Shown one piece after another: positions 8,931 through 17,280 of a DNA stretch of 64,000 bases (position 1 is the first letter of the stretch; each line of letters begins with the position of its first letter). The DNA lies in the NCBI RefSeq assembly GCF_022809775.1, contig NZ_CP094380.1, forward strand, positions 1,054,001 through 1,118,000, written 5' to 3'. Both the position numbers and the translations under genes were made by a program. The notes under the pieces were generated by a model, which was given only the letters and a program-made list of their open reading frames with translations, had not been told where the DNA came from and did not search any database. This DNA comes from Pseudodesulfovibrio tunisiensis. Lineage in GTDB: Bacteria > Desulfobacterota > Desulfovibrionia > Desulfovibrionales > Desulfovibrionaceae.

Positions 8931-9518
8931 ATGTCCGACTTCACGAATACGGCTGCCGAAAATCTGCAAAGAGCCAATGAAATACTCGAAGAAACCGGCC
9001 TTTTCCGCATCTGGGAATCCGTGGGTGCAAAACCCCATCTGGTGGGCTCGTTGCGTACCGGATTGCTCATGAAGCATCTGGACATCGACCTCCACATCTA
9101 CTCCGACCCGTTTTCCCTGTCCGCCAGCTTTGCCGCCATGGCCGAACTGGCCCAGAACAGGGAAATCAAACGCATCGAATACGCCAATCTGCTGGAGACC
9201 GAGGAAAAATGTCTGGAATGGCACGCATGGTTTCAGGACGACGATGACCGACTGTGGCAGATCGACATGATCCACATTCACGCGGATTCCCCGTTCGCTG
9301 GCTACTTCGAGAAAGTGGCTGACCGCATCCGGGAAGCCCTGACACCGGAAACAAGACACGCCATTCTGGCAATCAAGAATGAAATGCCTCTTGAAAACAA
9401 GGCCAACAGCATCGCCATCTACCAATCCGTCATCCGAGATGGAGTACGCAACTACCGGGAATTCCTGGAATGGACCAGGAACAATCCCGCAGACGGCATC
9501 ATGGAGTGGATGCCATAG
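8931..9518 (+). CDS. Nucleotidyltransferase-like hypothetical protein
   Basis: A 195-aa soluble protein. Residues 39-55 contain a pattern like the polymerase-beta/MNT nucleotidyltransferase motif: GS, then G, then DID (51-53), with a further acidic residue pair in WQIDMIHIH near 110. This suggests a metal-dependent nucleotidyl transfer fold, though I cannot name the substrate. The start ATG at 8931 follows AAGGA by about 6 nt. It stands alone between two hairpins and is not part of the M23 or rnf transcripts. There is no toxin-antitoxin partner next to it. Confidence 0.6.
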   Translation: MSDFTNTAAENLQRANEILEETGLFRIWESVGAKPHLVGSLRTGLLMKHLDIDLHIYSDPFSLSASFAAMAELAQNREIKRIEYANLLETEEKCLEWHAWFQDDDDRLWQIDMIHIHADSPFAGYFEKVADRIREALTPETRHAILAIKNEMPLENKANSIAIYQSVIRDGVRNYREFLEWTRNNPADGIMEWMP

Positions 9519-9547
9519 TTTGCGACTCTGCAGCAAGCTTCCTCCCA

Positions 9548-9575
9548 ACGGGCTGATTCCACGGAATCAGCCCGT
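9548..9575 (+). terminator. Stem-loop after the nucleotidyltransferase-like gene
   Basis: Perfect 13-bp arms ACGGGCTGATTCC and GGAATCAGCCCGT with a 2-nt centre. The T run is short (TTT), so termination is likely but not certain. Confidence 0.65.
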
Positions 9576-9846
9576 TTCACGTTCCGGAACACTCCTCTCT
9601 TTTTTCGCCTCTTTCCTGCACAACCCTCTGATTGAATTGCGTGATCGAAGCACATCCAGCAAGACTGCAACCACGATTTCCTCGACGTCTTGCGAGACAG
9701 AAAAAGTCTTTGAGAACAATGAATTACAGATTCAATCAGACTTGATAAAGCCAGAAAACCTTTTTTTCGCGCAATCCATGAATGCATGGCACACACCATG
9801 CAAATTCCTCCCATGAAACGCATGACGTAACCAACCAAGAGAGTTG

Positions 9847-9957
9847 ATGAAAATGAGATACGTTTCCTTCACCTGCTTCTGTATTTTCATGGTTTCCGGA
9901 TTCTCACCCCCGCAAGGCAGGACAAGCATGCCGAACCTTCGGTCCGAAATCACGTAA
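9847..9957 (+). CDS. Possible 36-aa secreted or leader peptide
   Basis: A short open frame starting ATG-AAA-ATG-AGA-TAC, preceded by AAGAGAGTTG, a moderate ribosome site. The product has a basic start, a hydrophobic core with Phe and Cys (residues 5-20) and a polar tail, like a short signal peptide. It lies upstream of the rnf cytochrome on the same strand. It may be a chance frame; nothing but the ribosome site and composition supports it. Confidence 0.25.
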   Translation: MKMRYVSFTCFCIFMVSGFSPPQGRTSMPNLRSEIT

Positions 9958-9980
9958 ACAGGCCCATCCTGCTCCGCACA

Positions 9981-10023
9981 GCATCCGGCGGAAATTCCGG
10001 TCCGCTTCCGGACCGCCGGATGC
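9981..10023 (+). other. Strong hairpin before the rnf cytochrome gene
   Basis: Outer arms GCATCCGGCGG and CCGCCGGATGC pair over 11 bp; inside, GGTCCG and CGGACC form a second stem. An ATG at 10020 is buried in the outer arm, which argues against it as the cytochrome start. No T run follows, so it is more likely an RNA-stability or regulatory element than a terminator. Confidence 0.55.
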
Positions 10024-10070
10024 CTGCGGTTTTCGGCATGTCGCAACAGCAGCCCCAAGAGGACAGCACC

Positions 10071-10544
10071 TTGAAACATCGATACTTCCCCATAGCAAGC
10101 GCAACGGCCATCATGCTGGCCGTTGCCCTCGCAGTATATCTGACCCCGGCCACGGCCCGGGACAATCCGACCCGCGTGATTCTGGACAACAATGGCGGCA
10201 GAGTGATCTTTGCTCATGCCGTGCATGCTTCGGAATACGGATACGAATGCACGGACTGCCATCACGACGACACGGACCAAAAGCGCCCGCTTGCCTGTTC
10301 CGCCTGTCACCCTGCGGCTCACGATCAGGAGTACCGAATCGGACATCAACGCAGCTTCTCCACAGAAACAGCCTGCCTGCGATGTCACGATGCGGCTCCC
10401 CACGCACCTCTGGTCGATTCCGAACGCCCTGACGCGGAATGCATTCCGCTTCGGGCCGACGCCTTTCATGGTCAATGCATCGAATGCCACGCCGCCGACG
10501 GCGGTCCGGACGGCGACGACTGCTCCACCTGCCACGCGAGGTAA
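10071..10544 (+). CDS. Periplasmic pentahaem c-type cytochrome of the Rnf complex
   Basis: A 157-aa protein with a signal peptide (basic start, hydrophobic residues 8-24, likely cleavage after TPATA near 29) and five CxxCH haem-binding motifs at residues 60-64, 76-80, 102-106, 136-140 and 151-155. It should sit in the periplasm and exchange electrons with the membrane Rnf complex, as multihaem cytochromes encoded with rnf do in Desulfovibrio and in Methanosarcina. I choose the TTG at 10071 because AAGAGGA lies about 8 nt upstream; the ATG at 10020 has no ribosome site and lies in a hairpin. The rnfC start follows the stop by 5 bp. Confidence 0.88.
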   Translation: MKHRYFPIASATAIMLAVALAVYLTPATARDNPTRVILDNNGGRVIFAHAVHASEYGYECTDCHHDDTDQKRPLACSACHPAAHDQEYRIGHQRSFSTETACLRCHDAAPHAPLVDSERPDAECIPLRADAFHGQCIECHAADGGPDGDDCSTCHAR

Positions 10545-10549
10545 CGCCA

Positions 10550-11701
10550 ATGCTCTCCATCAACTACTCCCTGAAAACCGACCCGAACAGAGTCATCAGG
10601 CCAATTCCCGCGCCGTCCGAACTCAACATGCGCGTGCGCAATCTCGTGCTGAAGACCGGAAAAGGCAAGACCGTGAAACGCGGCGAACTCATTGCCGAGC
10701 ACCCGGCTCGCACGGGCAGGACGCACCACGCCGCGGCATCCGGCAAGATAACCAAGGTCACCTACTACCATCTGTCCATCAAGTGTGACGGCAAGGAAAC
10801 CGACGTTGCTCCGGTCAACGTGGCTGCCATGGGGCCGGGCAAGGAACTCATGCTCACCCTGCAGGACCTTGGACTGGACATGACGCAGCTCTCCAGAGCC
10901 GACCTGCTGGTCATCAACGGGCTCAATCCCGAGCCCGGCATATCGGTTGCCGGACAGCTTCTTCAGACCGAATCGGACATTCTGGAAGCGGGCCTCGGCC
11001 TTGCCGAAAAAATCATCATGCCCGTGCGCACGGTTCTGGCCGCGCCGTCGAGTTCCTGCATCCTGCCCGGAGCCGAGACCATGAAGGTGGAGGCCAAGTA
11101 TCCGAATTCCCTGAACGCGCTCACGGTCAAGGCCGTCACAGGCGAGGAATATCCGGACAACACCCGGGTGCTGAGCCTCATGAATCTCTATGAACTGGGG
11201 CTGGTGGCCCTGCGCGGCCTTCCGGTCACGGACACAATCATGACCATCAAGGGCAGAAACTACCGCGTGCCGGTGGGGACGCCCATCAAGCACCTGCTCA
11301 GCGTTCTGGAAATCCCGATTTCCTCCGGAGACAAGGCCGTGCTTGGCGGCCCGTTCCGGGGCGAAGCAGTCTACAGTCTGGATGAAGGCGTGAAAAAGGG
11401 GGACTACGGCCTGTTCGTGATCCCGGCAGACGAATTCCCGCCCATCGAGGACGCAACCTGCATCAATTGCGGAGAATGCGTACTGAACTGCCCCGGACGA
11501 ATCCAACCCAACCTGATCAGCCGATATGCGGAATTCGAAATGTTCGAAAAGGCCGAAAAGTGCGGCCTGCACAGCTGCCTTGAATGCGGTCTGTGCTCGT
11601 TCAACTGCACGGCAAGACGCCCCCTGCTCCAATACATCCGGCTGGCAAAGGAACAGTTGAAGGCCCGAGGACAGGCCGAAACCGTTCAAGGCGCAAACTG
11701 A
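10550..11701 (+). CDS. rnfC: Rnf electron transport complex subunit C
   Basis: Peripheral Rnf subunit thought to accept or donate electrons at the NADH side of the ferredoxin:NAD+ oxidoreductase. The 383-aa protein has the RnfC N-terminal barrel-sandwich segment (RGELIAEHPARTG), the central Rossmann-like domain, a SLBB-like stretch and two [4Fe-4S] motifs at about residues 304-315 (CINCGECVLNCPG) and 343-354 (CLECGLCSFNC). It is at the short end for RnfC. The ATG at 10550 uses a GAGG that overlaps the cytochrome stop, so the two are translationally coupled. Confidence 0.93.
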   Translation: MLSINYSLKTDPNRVIRPIPAPSELNMRVRNLVLKTGKGKTVKRGELIAEHPARTGRTHHAAASGKITKVTYYHLSIKCDGKETDVAPVNVAAMGPGKELMLTLQDLGLDMTQLSRADLLVINGLNPEPGISVAGQLLQTESDILEAGLGLAEKIIMPVRTVLAAPSSSCILPGAETMKVEAKYPNSLNALTVKAVTGEEYPDNTRVLSLMNLYELGLVALRGLPVTDTIMTIKGRNYRVPVGTPIKHLLSVLEIPISSGDKAVLGGPFRGEAVYSLDEGVKKGDYGLFVIPADEFPPIEDATCINCGECVLNCPGRIQPNLISRYAEFEMFEKAEKCGLHSCLECGLCSFNCTARRPLLQYIRLAKEQLKARGQAETVQGAN

Positions 11702-11730
11702 CAACCCGTTCGAACAAAAGGACGAGCCAC

Positions 11731-12702
11731 ATGAATCCTCCCATAGTCAAAGCCATGTCCGACATCACGGTCAGGCTCACCGTGTCGCCCGCACCGCACT
11801 GGCGGAGCAGGCGCACCGTGCTCAAGATGATGCAGGCGCACCTGCTCGCCCTTGCCCCGGCCGCGGTCATGGCCGTGGGCATGTACGGCCCGCAGGCATT
11901 GGCCGTGATCGGATTGTCCGGCTCCGTGGCCGTGATGACCGAAGCCGTCTGTCTTCGGTTGCAGGGCCGCCCCGTGACAGTGGATAATTTCACGGCCCTG
12001 TACGATGGCATTCTTTTCGCCTTTCTGCTCCCGGCCACGGCACCATGGTGGCTGGTGACCATCGGCGCCATGCTGACCATTGCCCTGGGCCGAACCGTAT
12101 TCGGCGGCTACGGCACGAACCCGGTCTGCGCTCCGCTGGTGGCATGGGCATTCTGCCGCCTGTCCTGGCCACAGGCCATGGATATCGACCTGAATCTGGC
12201 TCATTTCCTGAGCAACGCGCCCCTGGACCAGCTCAAGCATTTCGGCGTGGCCAGCCTGAGCCAGTTCCACTACATGGACCTGTTCATCGGCAAGCAGCTC
12301 GGCGGACTGGGGGCCTCACAGGTTGCGGCCCTGCTGGCCGGAGGACTTTGCCTGATCGGTGCCGGATGGGTACGCGCCTTCATTCCCACGGCGTTTCTCG
12401 CTGGCGTTGTGGCAACGTCCGGCCTGTTCTGGCTCATTGATCCGACGCTGTACGCGGACCCCATGTTTCACCTGCTGGCCGGCTCCACGATCTTCGGCGC
12501 ATTCTTTCTGGCACCGGACGTGGCATCCAGCCCGGTGGGCATGCTGCCGCAAATCCTGTTCGGACTCATAGCCGGTACTCTTGTGGTCATCATCCGGGTC
12601 TACGGTGTCTATCCGGACGGCGCACCGTTCGCCATCATGCTGGCCAACCTACTCACCCCGCTGCTCGACCATGTGCATCCCAAGCCTTTCGGAGCGAAGT
12701 AG
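11731..12702 (+). CDS. rnfD: Rnf electron transport complex subunit D
   Basis: Integral membrane subunit of Rnf (NqrB/RnfD family), 323 aa with about nine helices. In the family a threonine in an S-G-A-T motif carries covalently bound FMN. Here the matching place appears to read LSNAPLDQLK (residues 160-169), where the threonine would be Ala163; I find no S-G-A-T elsewhere in the protein. Other family landmarks (DNFTALYDGILFAFLLP, FGGYGTNP) are present. The start ATG at 11731 follows a GGACGAG ribosome site. Confidence 0.9.
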   Translation: MNPPIVKAMSDITVRLTVSPAPHWRSRRTVLKMMQAHLLALAPAAVMAVGMYGPQALAVIGLSGSVAVMTEAVCLRLQGRPVTVDNFTALYDGILFAFLLPATAPWWLVTIGAMLTIALGRTVFGGYGTNPVCAPLVAWAFCRLSWPQAMDIDLNLAHFLSNAPLDQLKHFGVASLSQFHYMDLFIGKQLGGLGASQVAALLAGGLCLIGAGWVRAFIPTAFLAGVVATSGLFWLIDPTLYADPMFHLLAGSTIFGAFFLAPDVASSPVGMLPQILFGLIAGTLVVIIRVYGVYPDGAPFAIMLANLLTPLLDHVHPKPFGAK

Positions 12703-12704
12703 TC

Positions 12705-13274
12705 ATGCGCGAAATACTCCACATGATCATGGTGCTGTCCCTGATCTGCGCCGGTTCCGGCGCTCTTCTGGTCAACCTGAAAATATCCACCAAGGACAGG
12801 ATCGAGCAGCAGGTGCTCACCTATGTCCAAGGACCGGCCCTGCTTTCGGTTCTGGCGGACCGCGACAACGATCCCATTGCCGAACGGGCGACAATCGACG
12901 ACGTGACCGTCTTTCCGGCCATGCGGGACGGCAAGCTCGTCAGCATCGCTCTGGAAGCCTTTGCTCCCGGCTATTCCGGCGACATCGGGGTCATGGTCGG
13001 CTTCGACGTGCACAAGGATGTGCTCGTGGGCATAGGCATCACCACGCAGACCGAAACTCCGGGGTTGGGAAGCCGAATCGCTTCCCCGTCCTTTACCGAC
13101 CAGTTCAAGACGAGAAATCCGGCTTCGGTGGACCTTGCGTCACGAGGCGGGAACATCGACGGCATCTCCGGTGCCACCTACTCCTCCGGTGGCACCGTGA
13201 ATGCCGTACAGAAGGCGTATGAAATGTATCGTGCCATCAAGCCGAAAATTCTGGAACGCTGGCAGACATCATAG
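12705..13274 (+). CDS. rnfG: Rnf electron transport complex subunit G
   Basis: Single-span Rnf subunit with a periplasmic FMN-binding domain, 189 aa. The membrane helix is at about residues 5-24. The flavinylation motif SGATYSS is intact, with Thr158 as the expected FMN attachment site. It probably links the periplasmic cytochrome to the membrane subunits. The ATG lies 2 bp after the rnfD stop. Confidence 0.93.
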   Translation: MREILHMIMVLSLICAGSGALLVNLKISTKDRIEQQVLTYVQGPALLSVLADRDNDPIAERATIDDVTVFPAMRDGKLVSIALEAFAPGYSGDIGVMVGFDVHKDVLVGIGITTQTETPGLGSRIASPSFTDQFKTRNPASVDLASRGGNIDGISGATYSSGGTVNAVQKAYEMYRAIKPKILERWQTS

Positions 13275-13283
13275 GAGCCGCCC

Positions 13284-13961
13284 ATGCATCGCATATTCAA
13301 GGAATTCATCAAGGGATTGTGGGCCGAACTGCCGCCCTTCCGCGTGCTTCTCGGCCTGTGCCCCACGCTGGCAGTGACATCGACCGCGGAAAACGGTCTG
13401 GGAATGGGACTGGCCGTGGTTGCGGTGCTGACCATGTCCAACATGATCATTTCACTGCTGCGCAAAACCATTCCGGCCAAGGTGCGCATAGCCTGCTTCA
13501 TCGTTGTCGCCGCCTCCCTGGTGGTTGCAGTGGAGCTGCTCATGCAGGCATACGCCTACCCGCTCTACCAGAAGCTGGGCATCTTCGTTCCCCTGATCGT
13601 GGTCAACTGCCTGATTCTGGGACGCGCCGAAGCCTTTGCCTCCAAGAACGGCGTGCTGGTCTCCATTGCCGATGCCCTTGGCATGGGCCTCGGATTCACC
13701 GCATCCCTGACCTTTCTCGGCGGCCTGCGCGAGGTGCTGGGAAGCGGCACGCTCTTCGGCATGCCGGTCCTGTGGGAATCCTTTCAACCCGCCGGACTGC
13801 TGGTCATGGCCCCGGGCGCGTTCATGGCTCTGGGCGTGATTCTGGCATGCATGAATGCCCTGAACAGACACCTCAGCCGCAGAAAGGGCGAAGAGGCCCC
13901 GGAACCGCTGAACTCGGCCTGCGCTTCCTGCGGCGCATGCAACCCTCTTCCCCGAGACTAG
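13284..13961 (+). CDS. rnfE: Rnf electron transport complex subunit E
   Basis: Integral membrane subunit of the RnfA/E (NqrD/E) pair, 225 aa with six helices and the family segment GLCPTLAVT with its conserved Cys near residue 26. RnfA and RnfE together hold an intramembrane iron-sulfur cluster. An unusual C-terminal tail ends in CASCGAC, a cysteine cluster not part of the family core; it could be an added metal site. The ribosome site is AGGAGCCGCCC before ATG 13284. Confidence 0.92.
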   Translation: MHRIFKEFIKGLWAELPPFRVLLGLCPTLAVTSTAENGLGMGLAVVAVLTMSNMIISLLRKTIPAKVRIACFIVVAASLVVAVELLMQAYAYPLYQKLGIFVPLIVVNCLILGRAEAFASKNGVLVSIADALGMGLGFTASLTFLGGLREVLGSGTLFGMPVLWESFQPAGLLVMAPGAFMALGVILACMNALNRHLSRRKGEEAPEPLNSACASCGACNPLPRD

Positions 13962-13976
13962 AAGGAGCAGAAAGTC

Positions 13977-14552
13977 ATGGAATATTTCCTGCTGTTCATC
14001 TCCGCGGTATTCATAAACAATATCGTTCTGGTTCAATATCTGGGCACCTGCCCGTTCATGGGCACGTCAAAATCAACCGACGTAGCGCTGGGCATGGGCA
14101 GTGCCGTGATATTCGTCATCCTCATGGCCACGTCCATCACATGGCCCCTGCATCAGTATGTGCTGAAGCCGTACGGAATCGAATATCTTCAGACCATCGT
14201 CTTCATTCTGGTCATAGCCTCGCTCGTCCAGTTCGTGGAGATGTTCCTGAAAAAGCTGATCCCGCCGCTCTATCTCTCCCTGGGCCTGTTTCTCCCGCTC
14301 ATCACCACGAACTGCGCGGTGCTGGGCGTGGCGATCATGGTGCAGCGCAGCGAATTCACGTTCCTGAAGTCCATGGTCTACGCCCTTGCCTCGGGAATCG
14401 GCTTCACCATTGCTCTGGTCATCATTTCCTCTCTCCGGGAGAGAATGGACATCGCCCCGGTTCCGGCCGCGTTCAAGGGCGTTCCCATTGCCCTGATCAC
14501 TGCCGGAGTCATGTCCCTGGCCTTCTTCGCCTTCAAGGGCATGGCCGCATAA
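13977..14552 (+). CDS. rnfA: Rnf electron transport complex subunit A
   Basis: Six-helix membrane partner of RnfE, 191 aa, with the family segments YLGTCPFMG (conserved Cys near residue 25) and LITTNCAVLG (Cys near 108). These cysteines, with those of RnfE, are the ligands of the intramembrane cluster in Rnf/Nqr. AAGGAG precedes the ATG. It follows rnfE by 15 bp in the same operon. Confidence 0.94.
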   Translation: MEYFLLFISAVFINNIVLVQYLGTCPFMGTSKSTDVALGMGSAVIFVILMATSITWPLHQYVLKPYGIEYLQTIVFILVIASLVQFVEMFLKKLIPPLYLSLGLFLPLITTNCAVLGVAIMVQRSEFTFLKSMVYALASGIGFTIALVIISSLRERMDIAPVPAAFKGVPIALITAGVMSLAFFAFKGMAA

Positions 14553-14574
14553 CCGAAGGAACAAAGGATACGTC

Positions 14575-16689
14575 ATGGTCACATCATCCATTCTGGTCCT
14601 GTTCGTTCTGGGCCTGACAATGGCCGCGATTCTCGCAGCGGCTTCACGCATCCTGCATGTGGAGGAAGATCCGCTCGTTGCAGAGGTGGAAGCCTGCCTG
14701 CCCGGAGCAAACTGTGGCGGCTGCGGATATCCCGGTTGCTCGGCAGCAGCGCGGGCCGTGGTCAACGGAGAGGCCGAACCCAATGTCTGCGTTGCAGGCG
14801 GAAACGACATCGCCTCGCAGATAGCTTTGGCCATGGGGGCAGAGATTGCCTTCAAGGAGCCCAAACTGCCGCACAGCATCTGCACGGGCGGGTCTCGCGC
14901 CAATCAGATATTCGATTACGAGGGTATTCACAGTTGCCGCGCAGAAGCCCTGCTCTACGGCGGAGACAAGATATGCGGACTGGGCTGCATCGGCATGGGC
15001 ACCTGCGTCAAGGTCTGCCCGTTCGACGCAATCCGCCTGAACAGCGACGGCCTGCCCGTAGTGGACCGCAACGCCTGCCGCTCCTGCGGAAAATGCGCAG
15101 AAGCCTGCCCGACCGGAGCCATCCGGCTCAGTGGCATGACGCAGGACCTGCTGCATCTCAACAACAACGGCGACTGCCTGTCTCCCTGCATGCAGAAATG
15201 TCCGGCACAGGTGGACGTCCGCACCTACATAGCCCAGCTCAAGCGGGGAGACATGCGTGGCGCGCTTCTGACCATCAAGGAACGCAATCCGTTCCCGCTG
15301 GTCGTGGGCAGGCTCTGCCCCGCGCCCTGCGAAACCATCTGCCGCCGCAACATTATTGGCGACGGCGTGGCCATCCATACCCTGCAACGCTTCGTGGCGG
15401 ACTGGGAAATGAATTCCGGTTCACGGGTCAAGGTGGATTGCAATCCGCCGACAGGCCACCGCGTGGCAATCATCGGCAGCGGTCCGGCAGGACTGGCATG
15501 CGCCTATTTCCTGCGCCGCATCGGCCACGAACCTGTGATATTTGAAAAAAGGGAACGGATAGGGGGCCTGCTCAAGGGCGTCATTCCGGAATACAGGCTG
15601 CCCGCAAAGGTCGTGGACTGGGAAATCCAATCCATACTGGACCTCGGCGTGTCCGTGAAAAACAGAATGGAATTCTGCCGGGACTTCACGTTGCATGATC
15701 TGGAAACTCAAGGGTACGAAGCTGTTTTTCTGGCAACAGGGGCCTGGCAGGTGCCCCCCCTGGCTATCGAAGGCAGTAATGCGCACGGCGTTGTCTCAGG
15801 CATCGACTTTCTGTACGAGGCAGGTCGAACGCTCACCAGCCTGCGCGGAAAGAAGGTCGTGGTGGTGGGCGACAGCAACACGGCCATGGACTCCCTGAGC
15901 AGCGCCATACGCCTCGGTGCGGACACCCATGCCCTGATTCCGTGCATCGAACGCAAGATGGCAGCCAACAAGAATGAAATCAGGCGTGCAATGGAACTGG
16001 GTGCCGATCTCATGCTGCTCACGGAACCGATGCGCATCATGACCAGAGATGGCAACGTGTGCGAGATCGAATACCGTTCCCTGCAATACGACGATCCAGC
16101 CAAGGCCTCGGGCACGCCCAAGCCTGTCCCCGGTTCGGAAGCCGTGATGCGTGCCGATCTGATCATCGTCGCCACGGATCGGCTGGTGGACACTTCCCCA
16201 TTCGTGGATGAAACCGGCGCGCCCCTGTTCGAAATGGACAGGAAGACCGGAGGCGTCAAGGTCGACCCGATCACCCTGCAAACCAGCATCCCGCACGTGT
16301 TTGCCGGTGGCGAGGTGCACACCGGGCGCAACTACGTGATACAGGCCGTTGCGGACGGTCGCCGCGCGGCTCGCGCCATCCACTTCCTCGTGACCCGGGG
16401 GGAAATCCCGGCCCCGGAGCAGCCCCAGCTCCGCGTCATTCCGGAAACCATTCTCAAGGACGTGCACATCACCTACACCATTCCGCGCATCAAGGTGCCG
16501 GAAATATCCATCGAGGAGCGCAAGTCCACGTTCAAGGAAGAGGTCAAGGGCGGCATTTCCTTCGAGGCGGCCCGCAAGGAAGCCAGCCGTTGTCTGCGTT
16601 GCGGGCTTACCTGCTACGATGCGGAGGCCGGTGCCGAATACGCAGTGGACGAAGACGTGCAACCCTTTGCAAAAGCCGCAAACAATTGA
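14575..16689 (+). CDS. rnfB: RnfB fused to a GltD-like FAD/NAD(P) oxidoreductase
   Basis: A 704-aa two-part protein. Residues 1-195 are RnfB: a membrane anchor (5-24), the four-Cys cluster motif (Cys 41, 47, 50, 55) and two [4Fe-4S] ferredoxin motifs (about 134-190). Residues from about 200 to 620 match the GltD/NuoF-like glutamate synthase small-subunit family: an N-terminal Cys-rich domain (CPAQVDVRTYIAQLKRG), an FAD motif (GSGPAGLACAYFL), an NAD(P) motif (VVVGDSNTAMDS) and the second FAD motif near 580. A last Cys group (CLRCGLTC) lies near 670. Known RnfB proteins are usually under 300 aa; long forms like this occur in Desulfovibrio. It suggests NAD(P)H oxidation directly at RnfB. Confidence 0.93.
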   Translation: MVTSSILVLFVLGLTMAAILAAASRILHVEEDPLVAEVEACLPGANCGGCGYPGCSAAARAVVNGEAEPNVCVAGGNDIASQIALAMGAEIAFKEPKLPHSICTGGSRANQIFDYEGIHSCRAEALLYGGDKICGLGCIGMGTCVKVCPFDAIRLNSDGLPVVDRNACRSCGKCAEACPTGAIRLSGMTQDLLHLNNNGDCLSPCMQKCPAQVDVRTYIAQLKRGDMRGALLTIKERNPFPLVVGRLCPAPCETICRRNIIGDGVAIHTLQRFVADWEMNSGSRVKVDCNPPTGHRVAIIGSGPAGLACAYFLRRIGHEPVIFEKRERIGGLLKGVIPEYRLPAKVVDWEIQSILDLGVSVKNRMEFCRDFTLHDLETQGYEAVFLATGAWQVPPLAIEGSNAHGVVSGIDFLYEAGRTLTSLRGKKVVVVGDSNTAMDSLSSAIRLGADTHALIPCIERKMAANKNEIRRAMELGADLMLLTEPMRIMTRDGNVCEIEYRSLQYDDPAKASGTPKPVPGSEAVMRADLIIVATDRLVDTSPFVDETGAPLFEMDRKTGGVKVDPITLQTSIPHVFAGGEVHTGRNYVIQAVADGRRAARAIHFLVTRGEIPAPEQPQLRVIPETILKDVHITYTIPRIKVPEISIEERKSTFKEEVKGGISFEAARKEASRCLRCGLTCYDAEAGAEYAVDEDVQPFAKAANN

Positions 16690-16702
16690 TCCATTCCCAC
16701 AG

Positions 16703-16734
16703 ACACGGGCCGCCCCGATCGGGGCGGCCCGTGT
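16703..16734 (+). terminator. Long palindrome at the end of the rnf operon
   Basis: Arms ACACGGGCCGCCCC and GGGGCGGCCCGTGT form a 14-bp stem around GATC. It has no T run on the plus strand, so it may terminate weakly or protect the rnf mRNA 3' end. Confidence 0.6.
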
Positions 16735-16772
16735 CATTCAGTCAAAAATCCGAAAAGAATCGCGATTCCGAT

Positions 16773-17180
16773 TCACTCCTCTTCCGGGAGTTCCTCGAAC
16801 CTGGGCACAGCCTCCAATGCCGTATCCCAGTTGGCCTTTCTCGAACAGTAGATGTGCCCTTGAGGCTGGATCGGCACATCGGTGTCAAGGCTCCCGGCAG
16901 GCACGACCAGCAGGGCCCCATCCATCTGCACGTTGGGAAGCGCCGACCCGCAAACAGTGCAGAAACTCCTGACATGACCGGTGGAATTGAAATCGAAGGT
17001 CCTGATGCACCCCTCACCCGACAACCACCGGAGTCTTGCGGAAGCGGAAAACAGATTTGCGGCATGAGCCGATCCGGTATCCTTTCGGCATCGTTCGCAA
17101 TGGCAAAGATAGAAACTCTCGAAAACCCCATCAACTTCGAAACGAACTCTGCCACAAAGGCACGCCCCGGAATGTTTCAC
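16773..17180 (-). CDS. GFA/CENP-V family zinc-binding protein
   Basis: A 135-aa protein of the family named after glutathione-dependent formaldehyde-activating enzyme. The zinc ligands are visible: CLCG at the N terminus, CHCERC around residue 30 and CTVCG near 75. The GTG at 17180 is preferred because AGGAGG lies 7 nt before it, giving the family's usual length; ATG 17210 lacks a comparable site. The protein could have carbon-sulfur lyase or formaldehyde-linked activity, but family members vary and the neighbours (end of rnf, LysR) do not help. Confidence 0.82.
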   Translation of the reverse strand: MKHSGACLCGRVRFEVDGVFESFYLCHCERCRKDTGSAHAANLFSASARLRWLSGEGCIRTFDFNSTGHVRSFCTVCGSALPNVQMDGALLVVPAGSLDTDVPIQPQGHIYCSRKANWDTALEAVPRFEELPEEE

Positions 17181-17280
17181 GACATATCCTCCTGTTCCGT
17201 TTGTCTCCATGACCTGATCAGTTGACGAAAACGCCTTCCCCGGACGTTTCCCGAAAAATACAGGCTCATGTGGAATCCGC

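Larger units (their letters stand above)
9576..10070 (+). other. Long non-coding leader of the rnf operon
   Basis: Nearly 500 bp without a convincing gene. The first 300 bp are A+T-richer than the surroundings and probably hold the rnf promoter; I see no single clear -35/-10 pair. The last 100 bp contain a strong hairpin (9981-10023). One short possible reading frame (9847-9957) is listed separately. Confidence 0.5.

Noticed and set aside
10439-10549. A longer RnfC starting at 10439.
   Set aside because: This part lies inside the cytochrome gene in another frame, and the ATG at 10550 has its own ribosome site and the family N terminus.
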